DNA from: an endosymbiont of Acanthamoeba sp. UWC8
GTDB taxonomy: Bacteria > Pseudomonadota > Alphaproteobacteria > Rickettsiales > Midichloriaceae
Length of the DNA stretch: 64,000 nucleotides
Assembly (NCBI RefSeq): GCF_000730245.1
Contig: NZ_CP004403.1
Span: 682,001-746,000, forward strand
Reading direction: 5' to 3'
In this document: positions 37,299 through 54,432 of the stretch, one piece after another
Layout: every line of letters starts with the position of its first letter
Position numbering within the stretch: the first letter of the stretch is position 1
The notes under the pieces: generated by a model
The model's database searches: none
The model's input: only the letters and a program-made list of their open reading frames with translations
Told to the model about the DNA's origin: nothing
Made by a program: the position numbers and the translations under genes

Positions 37299-38120
37299 AT
37301 GAAAATGAATTTTATTATAATACTATTGATTTTAGCTGCCGTTTTTATGTTGCTTAACATATATTTAATAAAAAGTTACTTAAACCTAAAATTAAGTAAC
37401 CAAAAAATTCTTTTAGCAAGTAAGGCAAAATCACTTTTTATGCAGAAATTAGCTTATGAATTTCGTAATCCTTTAAATGGTATTGCAGGATTTTCGGAAA
37501 TGCTGGAAGCCGGATATTTCGGTGAACTTTCTCCAAAACAACAAGAACGTGTACATGATATATATACCTGCGGAAATCAGCTTCAAAGCTTAATAAAAGA
37601 TTTAATCGATTTATCTAAAGGTGAGTCGGGAATGGTTGAACTGATTGAAACTGGGACAAATCTTTCTGTTATAATTGATAAAGCTATAGATGGTCTTAAA
37701 ACTAAAATTTCTTCTAATAAAATTCGTATTTTAACTGATTTGGAACCTATTGACTGTCAAATTACGGGGGATCAAAATAAGTTGGTTCAGGTTTTTAGAA
37801 ATATTATTGATAATGCGGTGAAATTTTCTTTAAAGGGCGGGCAAGTCACTATAAAGCAATCAAGTATTCAAGATAAATTTCTTAAAATCAGCATTGCTGA
37901 TTCAGGTATAGGTATGAATCAAGATATTTTGGATACTCTATTTTTATTCCCTGATGACACCAAAAAAACCAAAAGTTTGAATAACGGGTTAGGCATGGGT
38001 ATGCCTTTGGCTAAGCTTTTTATTGAACTGCACGGGGGAATAATTGAAGTTGATAGTGAGGATAAAATCGGTACTACGATTGCAATTTTAATTCCTGAAT
38101 CCAGGTTAAAACTTTGTTAG
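37299..38120 (+). CDS. Histidine kinase-like protein with Tyr in the H-box (DivL-like)
   Basis: A 273-residue protein with one N-terminal membrane helix (about 4-24) and a dimerisation/ATPase module. The H-box reads LAYEFRNPLNGIAGFSEML, with Tyr53 where the phospho-acceptor His belongs. The ATPase domain keeps the N-box RNIIDNAVKF (Asn172), G1 DSGIGM (201-206) and the G2 box NGLGMGMPLAK (229-239), so nucleotide binding is likely intact. In Caulobacter DivL has the same His-to-Tyr change and acts as a regulator of CckA. DivL itself is larger with PAS domains, so homology is not proven. It is divergent from comM. Confidence 0.82.
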   Translation: MKMNFIIILLILAAVFMLLNIYLIKSYLNLKLSNQKILLASKAKSLFMQKLAYEFRNPLNGIAGFSEMLEAGYFGELSPKQQERVHDIYTCGNQLQSLIKDLIDLSKGESGMVELIETGTNLSVIIDKAIDGLKTKISSNKIRILTDLEPIDCQITGDQNKLVQVFRNIIDNAVKFSLKGGQVTIKQSSIQDKFLKISIADSGIGMNQDILDTLFLFPDDTKKTKSLNNGLGMGMPLAKLFIELHGGIIEVDSEDKIGTTIAILIPESRLKLC

Positions 38121-38134
38121 CTTAACTTAAATAT

Positions 38135-38542
38135 TTATAAGCCCAGCTCATCGTCATCCATTGCAGCTTTGATGTTAATTTTATCATACCCGTAAGAGCT
38201 GAACTTATCCTGCTGGCCTTCTATGATCCTTTCTTTAACCGCCTTTATGGCAAGAGCTTTATCTTGATGTGTTTTATAGTCCCAAACTACTTCATCAATT
38301 TGTTCCGCACTTAAATTTTTAAGCTGCATGGTGCTTGCAACCCCTTCACTTGCTAAAAATGCGGATCCGTATTTACCATTTACTTCCATTGAAGCAAGTT
38401 GAATTAGCATTTGCACTAAGTTAGAAGCTTTTATTTGATCCATTGAAAAAGCTATAATATCTTTTACTTGCTCATCTTTAAGCTTAATGATTAACGCTTC
38501 TTTAAGCCCATATTCCATTAATTTTAATCGTTCTTTCTGCAT
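38135..38542 (-). CDS. Small helical protein, unknown function
   Basis: From ATG 38542 (GAGGGG about 9 bases upstream) the product has 135 residues; in-frame codons upstream (ATG 38578, TTG 38590) could extend it. It is hydrophilic and helical, rich in Lys, Glu and Ala, ends in an acidic tail (MDDDELGL), and has no signal peptide, Cys pair or known motif. Its stop is convergent with the DivL-like gene (15 bases). The function is unknown. Confidence 0.6.
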   Translation of the reverse strand: MQKERLKLMEYGLKEALIIKLKDEQVKDIIAFSMDQIKASNLVQMLIQLASMEVNGKYGSAFLASEGVASTMQLKNLSAEQIDEVVWDYKTHQDKALAIKAVKERIIEGQQDKFSSYGYDKINIKAAMDDDELGL

Positions 38543-38891
38543 AGGTTGATTCCCCTCATGTTCTTCCCATACATTCATCTTCCCATACAAGTTATTAATA
38601 AAACGTTAATTTTTTTAATTATTTTAAATATTTTTTTATTATTTTCAAATGTAATGCTATAAAAACATTTCAAGCATGCTGCCAAAAACCGGCTAATTAT
38701 TATAAAATTTTAACCGTGTGTACTTTCTAATTATTTACACTTTAATTAATTTGTAATAATAGTATTACAAAAATATCAGTTTTGTATTATCACTAACAAT
38801 ATATTTATAGAATTAATTCAGCTAAAGTTTATATAAGCCTTTAGTAACTCTGTACTTAATTATAACAAAAATTTAAAAAAAGAGCTTTTAG
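38543..38891. other. AT-rich intergenic region with an inverted repeat
   Basis: About 350 bases, very AT-rich, between the small helical gene (minus) and the coiled-coil gene (plus). The only structure I see is a 9-base inverted repeat, TTTGTAATA ... TATTACAAA (38750-38758 and 38763-38771, loop ATAG), about 120 bases before the next start codon. It could be an operator or merely chance in AT-rich DNA. No gene is visible. Confidence 0.5.
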
Positions 38892-39821
38892 ATGAAACGT
38901 AGAACTCGTAGCCAAAGCAATAGTGTTAATGAAGAAGTAATAATTAAGTTATTAAAAGAAAAGTTTATTTTTGCTTTAATTGATAACCCTGAATGTGATG
39001 TGATAAATCTATCTGTTTATGATAGTGATATTGCATTAAGAATATTTAGCATTATTGAAAATTATTTTGATAAAAATTCTATTAAACCAGAAGGTACCAA
39101 GTTAAATATTAAGGAATGTGCAATCCTAATATCAAGCTCAGATGTTGAGAAGTTTACCGGACTTGATAAAATTATTAATAGAAATTTTATAAAAAATCAT
39201 AATAGCCGGAATACCAATATTCTATACGTTCCGCTAACCGAAGACGAGATTATAAATCATAAAAATTCCACACAAGTTTCCGAATTTGAAAAAGAGAAAA
39301 AAATACTTATAGACAAGCAAAATGAACTTAAAACAACTTTAGCTAAGGAACTAAGAGAACTTACTAAGCAATCAACTATCAATATCAGGCTTATAGAAAA
39401 GTTATTGGAAGAACAATCAGAAAATAGAATATATATTACTGAGCTAACTTCAGCATTAGTTAATATGAAAGCAGAGAGAGTAAAGTTACAGGAATGCATA
39501 GAACATTTTTTCCCTCTTTCTTTACCAGGCAATGACGAAGTTTTTGCAAGCGAATTACCTAAAGTTTGTACTATCAATAAACAGCTCGACAATGATGATG
39601 AGGAAATTGACGTTGAAACTACAGGTGAACCCTTAAATAAGAAAATAAAGTTTAATAAAAAAGAAGTGGCTGTAGAAGCATTAATTTCTTTAAGCTCTAC
39701 AAAAAGTACAAATACAGAACCTTTTGTATCAAAGATCAATAAGTTTAAACCTAATAATACAGATACTAAGTTTGCTGAAAGGATTTTATACAATAAAAAT
39801 AGTAATACCTACTGCAAATAA
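38892..39821 (+). CDS. Hydrophilic coiled-coil protein, candidate effector
   Basis: A 309-residue soluble protein I do not recognise. The start is very basic (MKRRTRSQSNS). Residues about 130-205 form a coiled coil (FEKEKKILIDKQNELKTTL and on), followed by an acidic stretch (DNDDEEIDVE) and then the basic cluster KKIKFNKK (about 250-257), which resembles a nuclear-localisation signal. Lys, Asn, Thr and Ser are abundant; no signal peptide or membrane helix. Lineage-specific genes of this kind are often secreted effectors; here it is only a suggestion. Confidence 0.62.
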   Translation: MKRRTRSQSNSVNEEVIIKLLKEKFIFALIDNPECDVINLSVYDSDIALRIFSIIENYFDKNSIKPEGTKLNIKECAILISSSDVEKFTGLDKIINRNFIKNHNSRNTNILYVPLTEDEIINHKNSTQVSEFEKEKKILIDKQNELKTTLAKELRELTKQSTINIRLIEKLLEEQSENRIYITELTSALVNMKAERVKLQECIEHFFPLSLPGNDEVFASELPKVCTINKQLDNDDEEIDVETTGEPLNKKIKFNKKEVAVEALISLSSTKSTNTEPFVSKINKFKPNNTDTKFAERILYNKNSNTYCK

Positions 39822-39881
39822 GTATTTTTCAGTTAAATACATTTCTTTTTATTTTAACCTTAAATTTAGGTACTATATGGA

Positions 39882-40787
39882 TTATGCAGTCTTTTTTGTA
39901 TAAAGTGATTCAATCACATGGTTCGCATTTTGCGGAATGAAATTACAATAGTAGTCTTTGGCTAAAGTCGGCTTGTCTAAATTTGAGTATCTCCACACAA
40001 ATTCTAAAAAACTATTGTGTGTGGTTATTTCTTTATCTTTAAGTCGGATTTTTATAGACAAACCATTAGTTGAAGATTGTGCAATCCCGCAATATTCACC
40101 ACCTTTTATATAATTAGAAGTAGCATTTAGGGTTATTACATTGCTTTTTAAAACATTATCATTAAATTCAGCAAGGCTACTCGCTTTATTATCTAAATGG
40201 ATTGATATACCAAAATGGTTAACTACTCTTCCAAAAGCAAGTACCCATGCAATCAGCTCGTTCTCTTTAAATACCGTTTCATATTCTTCAGAAGTCAGCT
40301 TAGGTCTTTCTTTATCAATTAAGTGATTATATAAAAACCCGGTAATTTCCAGGATTAAAGCTTCATTATTTTTATCAATCTGCTCTCCATAATATTCAAA
40401 CTTCTCCATATCCAGAGGCTTTGTAAGTGCTGCATATTTTTCTACTATATACCTTACCTGAGGAGAAAGTGCATCAAGCTTAAAATCAGCAATAACAGGT
40501 TGAGCTGTGGTATGATGTGCTAGTTTTTCATCGTAATTTTCTTCTCGCATCCATGCAAAAGGGTTATGCTTCTCCGGCAGATATCCTTCACCTTTATAAA
40601 CAAATCCTAAACTTGAAAAAATGGCTTTTAAATGGTTAATTCCTGAGTTTTCAGAAGGTAAATCTATTATTGCAAAATGATCTAAATGTATGTCATCTCC
40701 ATTAAAAAGCTGATCATAGAACGGTATACTCTCTTTATAACCATCCCATAACATTTGAACTAACTGCTGCCTAATTTTTTCCTTCAT
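39882..40787 (-). CDS. DUF1338-like metal-dependent dioxygenase homologue
   Basis: A 301-residue protein resembling DUF1338 / HglS-type proteins, which are vicinal-oxygen-chelate-like enzymes including 2-oxoadipate dioxygenase. Visible support: the metal-site-like LDHFAIIDL near residue 36, VNHFGISIHLD near 190, and the alternation of strands and helices. The family match is by pattern, not search. The reaction in this organism is unknown. It stands alone, divergent from nothing close, with 280 bases of AT-rich spacer (containing the rpoC terminator) on its upstream side. Confidence 0.5.
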   Translation of the reverse strand: MKEKIRQQLVQMLWDGYKESIPFYDQLFNGDDIHLDHFAIIDLPSENSGINHLKAIFSSLGFVYKGEGYLPEKHNPFAWMREENYDEKLAHHTTAQPVIADFKLDALSPQVRYIVEKYAALTKPLDMEKFEYYGEQIDKNNEALILEITGFLYNHLIDKERPKLTSEEYETVFKENELIAWVLAFGRVVNHFGISIHLDNKASSLAEFNDNVLKSNVITLNATSNYIKGGEYCGIAQSSTNGLSIKIRLKDKEITTHNSFLEFVWRYSNLDKPTLAKDYYCNFIPQNANHVIESLYTKKTA

Positions 40788-41011
40788 AAAGCCTCCCTAA
40801 TTTGTTACCCCTTAATATGGGAAAGAATAACACATTAGTTTGTCGATACAAATGTAAAATAGTAGATTTAATACTATAGTGAAATAAGCTGTATTATGGC
40901 GCTCACAAACTAATATAAGCCTTAAAGGCTATAAGTACATTAATTCTCTTATTATGCTGCAATTTAATTGCTTTTACTATACATGCTCATAAGTAACTAA
41001 ACCTACTAATA

Positions 41012-41044
41012 AATAAAAATAGCCTAACCAATTAATGGTTAGGC
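41012..41044 (-). terminator. Rho-independent terminator of the rpoBC operon
   Basis: On the minus strand GCCTAACCA / TGGTTAGGC (plus-strand arms 41022-41030 and 41036-41044, loop ATTAA) is followed by a T-rich run TATTTTTATTTATT. It lies 26 bases after the rpoC stop. Confidence 0.85.
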
Positions 41045-41069
41045 CATCTTTATTTATTTTATTCAGTTA

Positions 41070-49417
<8,348 letters not shown>

Positions 49418-49515
49418 ACGAACTACCTTATATTGTTAGTCAAAGGCTTAAAAAGGGTATACCTTAAGTAAAATATACCCTTTGATCTTATTTACTACTA
49501 GCTTAATAGCAGTAA

Positions 49516-49890
49516 TTATTTAATCTCAACTTTTGCTCCAGCAGCTTCTAATGCAACTTTAATTTTTTGCGCTTCGTCTTTAGAAACTCCGCTCTTAATT
49601 GCTTTAGGCGCTGACTCAACTAAGTTTTTAGCTTCAACAAGACCAAGTCCTGTAAAGGTTCTTACTTCTTTAATTACGCTAACTTTATTTGCACCGATAT
49701 CAGTTAAAACCGCATCGAATTCAGTTTGCTCAGCCGCAGATTCACCCCCGCCGGCAGCAGGCATAGCAGCCATAGCGACCGGTGCAGCAGCAGAAACGCC
49801 CCACTTCTCTTCAAGCATTTTAGATAACTCAGCAGCCTCAAGAACTGATAAGGTTGATAACTCGTCAACTAGGTTTTGTAAATTTGCCAT
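49516..49890 (-). CDS. rplL: Ribosomal protein L7/L12
   Basis: The 124-residue stalk protein recruits translation factors. It has the N-terminal helical dimerisation part, an Ala-rich hinge (about 35-55) and the C-terminal domain ending GAKVEIK, with [21 protein letters not shown]. Normal length. A GGAG ribosome site lies about 9 bases before the ATG. Order rplK-rplA-rplJ-rplL-rpoB-rpoC is conserved. Confidence 0.99.
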   Translation of the reverse strand: MANLQNLVDELSTLSVLEAAELSKMLEEKWGVSAAAPVAMAAMPAAGGGESAAEQTEFDAVLTDIGANKVSVIKEVRTFTGLGLVEAKNLVESAPKAIKSGVSKDEAQKIKVALEAAGAKVEIK

Positions 49891-49918
49891 TTTTCTCTCC
49901 TTCTACGTTTATTTTTAG

Positions 49919-50431
49919 TTATTTTTTAGAATATGCACTTAAAACTCTTGCTACCTGAGCACCAGGAGCTTGAAGAATCTGAGCAATTTTTGTCGCAGGC
50001 GCATTCAAGAGCCCTAAGAACTTAGCTCTTAGTTCATCAAGAGATGGTAATGAAGCCAATGTTTTAATCGCATTAACATCAAGATACGCACCATCCATGA
50101 TAGCACCACGGATCTCCAGCTTTTCATTTACTTTAGTAAAGTCGCTTAATATCTTAGAGACGGCAACCGGATCATTAGAATAAGCTATCGAGGTTGGACC
50201 CTGCATTAACTTTTCCAATTCAGCAAATTTCGATTCTCTTAAAGCGAGTCTTACTAATGTATTTTTAGCAACTATATATTTACTTTCTGCCTGTTTCACT
50301 TTTTTTCTCAAATCTTTTACATCAGAGACAGTCAGACCTTTGTTATGCATTATGATGACAATATTGTTGGATGCAAATACTTCTTGCATACTTTCAACAA
50401 CTTGACATTTAATTTCTCTATTCTTATTCAC
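49919..50431 (-). CDS. rplJ: Ribosomal protein L10
   Basis: Binds 23S rRNA and carries the L7/L12 stalk. The frame opens at TTG 50443, but GTG 50431 (VNKNREIKCQVVE) fits the family N-terminus and has a GGTAAAG site about 5 bases before it, giving 170 residues. The central K-x-VVAKNTLVRLAL-type segment is visible. L10 represses its own operon by binding the leader; the leader structure was not traced here. The start choice is the only real uncertainty. Confidence 0.95.
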   Translation of the reverse strand: MNKNREIKCQVVESMQEVFASNNIVIIMHNKGLTVSDVKDLRKKVKQAESKYIVAKNTLVRLALRESKFAELEKLMQGPTSIAYSNDPVAVSKILSDFTKVNEKLEIRGAIMDGAYLDVNAIKTLASLPSLDELRAKFLGLLNAPATKIAQILQAPGAQVARVLSAYSKK

Positions 50432-50474
50432 AGTCTTTACCAAATTAAAACTTTAGCATTAGCAGGGGGTGATA

Positions 50475-51179
50475 CTAGCTTACCACTTTTTGTATGTCAA
50501 GAGGTATAGAAGGACCCATTGATGTAGATAAATGCATCTTTTGCATATATACACCCTTAGAACTACTCGGTTTAGCATTTACAAGCGCATGATAAAGAGC
50601 AATAATATTCTCTTTTAGAGAGCTTTCTTCAAAACTCACCTTACCGACCCCAGCGTGCACTAACCCGGCTTTCTCCGTTTTATACTCAACCTGACCTGAC
50701 TTAGCTTGCTTAACAGCAGCAGCTATATCATTTGAAACCGTACCTAACTTAGGATTCGGCATCATTCCTTTCGGACCTAAAACTTTACCTAAAGTACCAA
50801 CCTTAACCATCATATCAGGTGTTGCGATACAAAGATCAAAATCAAGCCTACCATTTTTAACTTCTTCAACTAAATCATCTCCACCAACAACATCAGCACC
50901 AGCTTTTTTAGCTTCTTCCATACGCTCAGGTTTTGCAAACACTGCAACTCTAACTTGCTTACCTAAACCGTTAGGCATGGCGACCACACCTCTTACCATT
51001 TGGTCGGATTGCCTTGGGTCTACCCCGAGCTTAAACACAACATCCACAGTCTCATCAAATTTAGTCTTTGCTTCTACAGCATATTTTTTAACTATCTGCA
51101 ATGCTTCATCTAAGCTATACACTTGATTTTCACTAACTAATTCAAATGATTTTTTTAATCTCTTGCTAAGTTTAGCCAT
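50475..51179 (-). CDS. rplA: Ribosomal protein L1
   Basis: L1 binds 23S rRNA at the E-site and regulates its own operon. The family starts at MAKLSKRLKKSFE, which matches ATG 51179 (234 residues); a GTG at 51191 is in frame upstream, with AGAGG just before it. The body has the usual GVDPRQSDQMVRG and PKGLMPNPK-type (GPKGMMPNPKLGTV) segments. The region is part of the conserved rplKAJL run. Confidence 0.98.
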   Translation of the reverse strand: MAKLSKRLKKSFELVSENQVYSLDEALQIVKKYAVEAKTKFDETVDVVFKLGVDPRQSDQMVRGVVAMPNGLGKQVRVAVFAKPERMEEAKKAGADVVGGDDLVEEVKNGRLDFDLCIATPDMMVKVGTLGKVLGPKGMMPNPKLGTVSNDIAAAVKQAKSGQVEYKTEKAGLVHAGVGKVSFEESSLKENIIALYHALVNAKPSSSKGVYMQKMHLSTSMGPSIPLDIQKVVS

Positions 51180-51207
51180 TTTATTTATCACAACCTCTAA
51201 ACGTTAA

Positions 51208-51648
51208 TTAAGCTTCAACTTTAATTCCAGCTGAAGTCGCTGTTCCTATTACTTGAGAAATAGCAGCTTCTAATGAATCTACTCCCATATCCGCCATCTT
51301 CATTTTAGCGATCTCTTCAATTTGAGGCATCGTAATCTTACCAGCAAAATCTCTGCCAGGAGTTTTAGAACCACTCGTAACCCCGGCCTTTTTCTTCACA
51401 AGGTAAGAAGTAGGAGGTGTCTTGGTTATAAAGGTGAATGTTTTATCAGCATATGCTTCAATCACTACAGGGATTGGCATACCGACTTCCATATCTTTAG
51501 TTCTATCGTTAAATTGCTTACAGAACTCCATTATATTCAAACCCCTCTGCCCTAATGCCGGCCCTACGGGAGGAGAAGGATTAGCCTTCCCTGCAGGGAT
51601 TTGTAATTTTATCTTGGCTACTACAGTTTTTTTTGCTCCGCCTTTCAC
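51208..51648 (-). CDS. rplK: Ribosomal protein L11
   Basis: 146 residues, near the usual length. Visible motifs are the N-terminal [33 protein letters not shown] segment and the C-terminal RNA-binding domain ending in a GTA-rich stretch. L11 forms the GTPase-associated centre and is needed for stringent-response activation of RelA. It is 16 bases after nusG. Confidence 0.98.
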   Translation of the reverse strand: MKGGAKKTVVAKIKLQIPAGKANPSPPVGPALGQRGLNIMEFCKQFNDRTKDMEVGMPIPVVIEAYADKTFTFITKTPPTSYLVKKKAGVTSGSKTPGRDFAGKITMPQIEEIAKMKMADMGVDSLEAAISQVIGTATSAGIKVEA

Positions 51649-51663
51649 AACTAGACTCCTTTC

Positions 51664-52200
51664 TTATTTTAACTTCTCAACTTGACCAAATTCTAATTCC
51701 ACAGGGGTTGATCTGCCGAATATAGATACCAAAACTTTTATTCGCTTTTTCTCTGAATCAACTTCTTCAATCACACCTGCAAACGTCTCAAACGGCCCAT
51801 CAATTATTTTCACTGTTTCATTAATATCGTACATTACTTCAATTTCTTTAGTAACCGCACCTTCTTCGACCTGCTTTAGAACTCTATTAACTTCAACTTC
51901 AGGAACCGGAAGCGGTTTACTACCACCCAAAAGACCTGCAACTCTCGGAGTATTCTTTACAATATTCCATGTCAAGTCGTTTAATGCCATCTTTACCAAA
52001 ATATATCCCGGGAAGATCTTCCTTGCGGAGGTAACTTTTTTCCCCCTTCTTAACTCGGTAACATTTTCAACCGGAACGATAATATCTTCAAACGAAGGCA
52101 ACACACCTTTTTGCTCTGCGGTTTCGCGAATTGCTTTTGCAACTTTCTGCTCATAACCAGACAATGTATTTATTATATACCAACGAGCTGGCGATTCCAT
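51664..52200 (-). CDS. nusG: Transcription factor NusG
   Basis: Transcription elongation factor that links RNA polymerase to Rho and ribosomes. The 178-residue product has the NGN domain (WYIINTLSGYEQKV at the start, RKIFPGYILVKM) and the C-terminal KOW domain (VKIIDGPFETFAGVIEEVD). The usual alphaproteobacterial length. It starts three bases after the secE stop. Confidence 0.98.
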   Translation of the reverse strand: MESPARWYIINTLSGYEQKVAKAIRETAEQKGVLPSFEDIIVPVENVTELRRGKKVTSARKIFPGYILVKMALNDLTWNIVKNTPRVAGLLGGSKPLPVPEVEVNRVLKQVEEGAVTKEIEVMYDINETVKIIDGPFETFAGVIEEVDSEKKRIKVLVSIFGRSTPVELEFGQVEKLK

Positions 52201-52203
52201 TAT

Positions 52204-52386
52204 TTAAATACCTAATATAAACTGAATAATTTTGTATATAGCCGAATCAACAAGCAAGAAAAACACACCAGAGATTGCTGTGATAAATAACACCATTACA
52301 CAAGTCATTAAACTTTCCTTGCGTGTGGGCCACAATATCTTCATCGTCTCTAATTTTACTTCTCTGGCAAACTCCGCTATTTTCAC
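52204..52386 (-). CDS. secE: Preprotein translocase subunit SecE
   Basis: 60-residue single-span subunit of the SecYEG channel. It has the amphipathic N-terminal helix with the conserved LETMKILWPTRKE and one C-terminal membrane helix (about 28-52). Usual length for the alphaproteobacterial form. secE normally follows trnW closely; here the two are 1.9 kb apart with a foreign gene in between. Confidence 0.95.
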   Translation of the reverse strand: MKIAEFAREVKLETMKILWPTRKESLMTCVMVLFITAISGVFFLLVDSAIYKIIQFILGI

Positions 52387-52742
52387 ACTTTACTCTAAAA
52401 AAAATAACTCTTTAATCAATATATGAGAGTGACTTTTATATCTAAACCTATTTAATGTCAAGGCAATATAATTCATTTGCGGCGTTTTTTTAAGTGCTTA
52501 GCTTTTTGGTAGATATTAATGTTTAAACTTATGCCCAGATCAATACAATTATTTCTATTTAATATTCTGTACAGAGATGCTAACAATTTTATACACAAGC
52601 AGCAATGTAACGTAAAAAGATATTTTATAAACTATAAAATATACCTTTGTTAAAAAATAATATTTTTTTTCTACATACTTAATATTTTTGTAACTACTTT
52701 AGTGTATAATACTTAAGTTATTAACTTATTAAGTGTATTATT
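52387..52742. other. Divergent intergenic region, promoter for the repeat gene
   Basis: 356 bases between secE (minus) and the coiled-coil repeat gene (plus). A perfect TATAAT at 52705-52710 lies 32 bases before the ATG at 52743; a matching -35 at the right distance is not obvious. The rest is AT-rich with no gene. It must also hold the promoter for the secE-nusG run if that does not start at trnW. Confidence 0.5.
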
Positions 52743-53741
52743 ATGCCTATAGATAAAAAAACTTTACAACAAGAAAAATTAATTAAGGCTCAAGAGGAGC
52801 AGCAACGTAAAGTTAAGGAAGATGCAGCAAATAAAGCAAAAGCTGAAGCAGAGCGTAAAGCCAGAGAAGAGCAACAACGTAGGGATGATGCTAAAAAAGA
52901 GCAGCAACGCAAAGATGATGATAAAAAAGAGCAGCAACGCAAAGATGACGCTAAAAAAGAGCAGCAACGCAAAGATGATGATATAAAAGAGCAACAACGC
53001 AAAGCCAAAGCCGAAAACGAAACTAAGTCTAAAACCAAAGTTGCTAAAAAAGATTGGGTAAAAAAGAAAGCTGTTGAGTTTGAGGAAGCTCGTAAGTCTA
53101 AAGCAGAGGATGAAAAGAGTTTTATTCTCTCTTCTACCCACCAGGAAAGCATAAAAAAATCTGTAGATAATATCTTTGGTGCTAAAAAATTCGTTGATAC
53201 TACCTCACCAATTTTAGAGGAGTATGAAAAATTACTAAATAATAGAAATAAATGTGACTATGGATTTAGTCCTATAAAAAGATATGAAACTGAGACTGTT
53301 ACAGAAACGAAAACACATAGTTTTGCTGGTTTTAAATATACTTACGAAGAGGAGGTAAAAAGAATACGCGAAGAAGATGGTGAGAAAGTAGAAACACAAG
53401 AGTATAAGGAGTATAAAAAAGAAGTTAATAAGTGCGAAAGCAAATACACCAAACCAATCGCTAAAAAGTTGATCGAGTATAGAACTGAAATAAACAAGCA
53501 AAAAGACGACCTGATTAAGGCATTCAATCAAATCGATAAAGTTCAAGTTCTAAAAGACACTAAAGAAAATTTCATTAAAACACAATGTGAATCACTTCAT
53601 AATACTGCTAATGAAGTAGGTTTAAAGTTTAATGATCTGTTAAATGAATATTGCTCTTATAATGAATGTTCCAAAGACTTCATTAGTGATTTTGTAATTT
53701 GTGATCGCGAAGCATTTGTATCTGACGGCTTCCCTTTATAA
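52743..53741 (+). CDS. Lys/Glu/Gln-rich coiled-coil protein with 10-residue tandem repeats
   Basis: A 332-residue protein I do not recognise. Residues 41-90 are five copies of a 10-residue unit (KKEQQRKDDA and variants) encoded by 30-bp repeats (52863-53012), in an N-terminal charged helix of about 125 residues. The rest (about 130-332) is helical, with Cys at 187, 245, 293, 314 and 318 and an acidic C-terminal end. No signal peptide or membrane helix. A perfect -10 upstream, a terminator downstream and placement between secE and trnW, on the opposite strand, suggest an insertion into a conserved region. Candidate secreted or structural protein. Confidence 0.68.
   Translation: MPIDKKTLQQEKLIKAQEEQQRKVKEDAANKAKAEAERKAREEQQRRDDAKKEQQRKDDDKKEQQRKDDAKKEQQRKDDDIKEQQRKAKAENETKSKTKVAKKDWVKKKAVEFEEARKSKAEDEKSFILSSTHQESIKKSVDNIFGAKKFVDTTSPILEEYEKLLNNRNKCDYGFSPIKRYETETVTETKTHSFAGFKYTYEEEVKRIREEDGEKVETQEYKEYKKEVNKCESKYTKPIAKKLIEYRTEINKQKDDLIKAFNQIDKVQVLKDTKENFIKTQCESLHNTANEVGLKFNDLLNEYCSYNECSKDFISDFVICDREAFVSDGFPL
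52863..53012 (+). repeat. 30-bp tandem repeat, five units
   Basis: Five units of 30 bases encode REEQQRRDDA, KKEQQRKDDD, KKEQQRKDDA, KKEQQRKDDD and IKEQQRKAKA. The nucleotide units are nearly identical in the central three copies, so copy number can vary by slippage without changing frame. Confidence 0.85.
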
Positions 53742-53771
53742 ACCAACTATCTAAATGCCTATAAACTAATT

Positions 53772-53810
53772 AAGCTGTGGTATAATTCAAATCTTACTAC
53801 AGCTTTTTTT
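53772..53810 (+). terminator. Rho-independent terminator of the repeat gene
   Basis: AAGCTGTGGTA (53772-53782) pairs with TACTACAGCTT (53795-53805) including one G-T pair, followed by T7. It is 31 bases after the stop codon at 53741. Confidence 0.75.
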
Positions 53811-54301
53811 ATTATTCAGTCATACTTTTAAGCGTCCTAGCATAATATTACATACTTCAAGCGTTACTTTGCCGAATCTTTTTATACCATTATAGAAAAT
53901 TTATATTTTATATGTTGAGAATAAAAGTTGATATACAGGGATTTATAAGAGCTCATAAATACATGACTTATATCGGCAGCAATACCTCATCATCTCCTAA
54001 TATATAATATTTTTAGTTTATAAAAAACCTGCCATACACCCACACTTTTATAAAGATTTTATACGGCAAATTTTCATAAACTTAACAATAAATGGTTGAA
54101 TGGGATTATTAAAAACCAGGATATGCTTATAATAACAATCAAAAGAAATTAGCTTTTAATACTTTAAAAAGGTCAGTATATCACTTTTCGCTTAACGGAG
54201 GAAGCTGATTAGTAGCTAGAAGATTTTAAGAGATAATTTACTTATCTGAAATAAGCTATGAAGATTTTTATAACTGAATATATAGGGTGCTACCAGAGAG
54301 C
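53811..54301. other. Gene-free spacer before trnW
   Basis: About 490 AT-rich bases between the terminator and trnW. I see no open reading frame of substance, no tRNA and no clear repeat. It is unusually long for a genome this dense. Confidence 0.6.
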
Positions 54302-54377
54302 TGGCAGGAGCGAGAGGGATCGAACCCCCAACCCCCGGTTTTGGAGACCGGTGCTCTACCAATTGAGCTACACTCCT
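54302..54377 (-). tRNA. tRNA-Trp (anticodon CCA)
   Basis: Cloverleaf read on the minus strand: acceptor AGGAGTG pairs with CGCTCCT, D-arm CTC...GAG, anticodon loop CTCCAAA with anticodon CCA, T-arm GGGGG/CCCTC region with TTCGATC. The 3' CCA is encoded (plus-strand TGG at 54302-54304). It follows tuf, the usual order tuf-trnW-secE, but secE is displaced by the repeat gene. Confidence 0.95.
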
Positions 54378-54432
54378 ACGAAAGATTCCTATTTTGCTTT
54401 AAAAGGAGAAAACAGGTAAAATCCTTTTTTAA

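Noticed and set aside
52779-53152. Long antisense reading frames opposite the tandem repeat
   Set aside because: Low-complexity shadows of the KKEQQRKDDA repeat: they are Ser/Cys/Leu-rich with no start signals.
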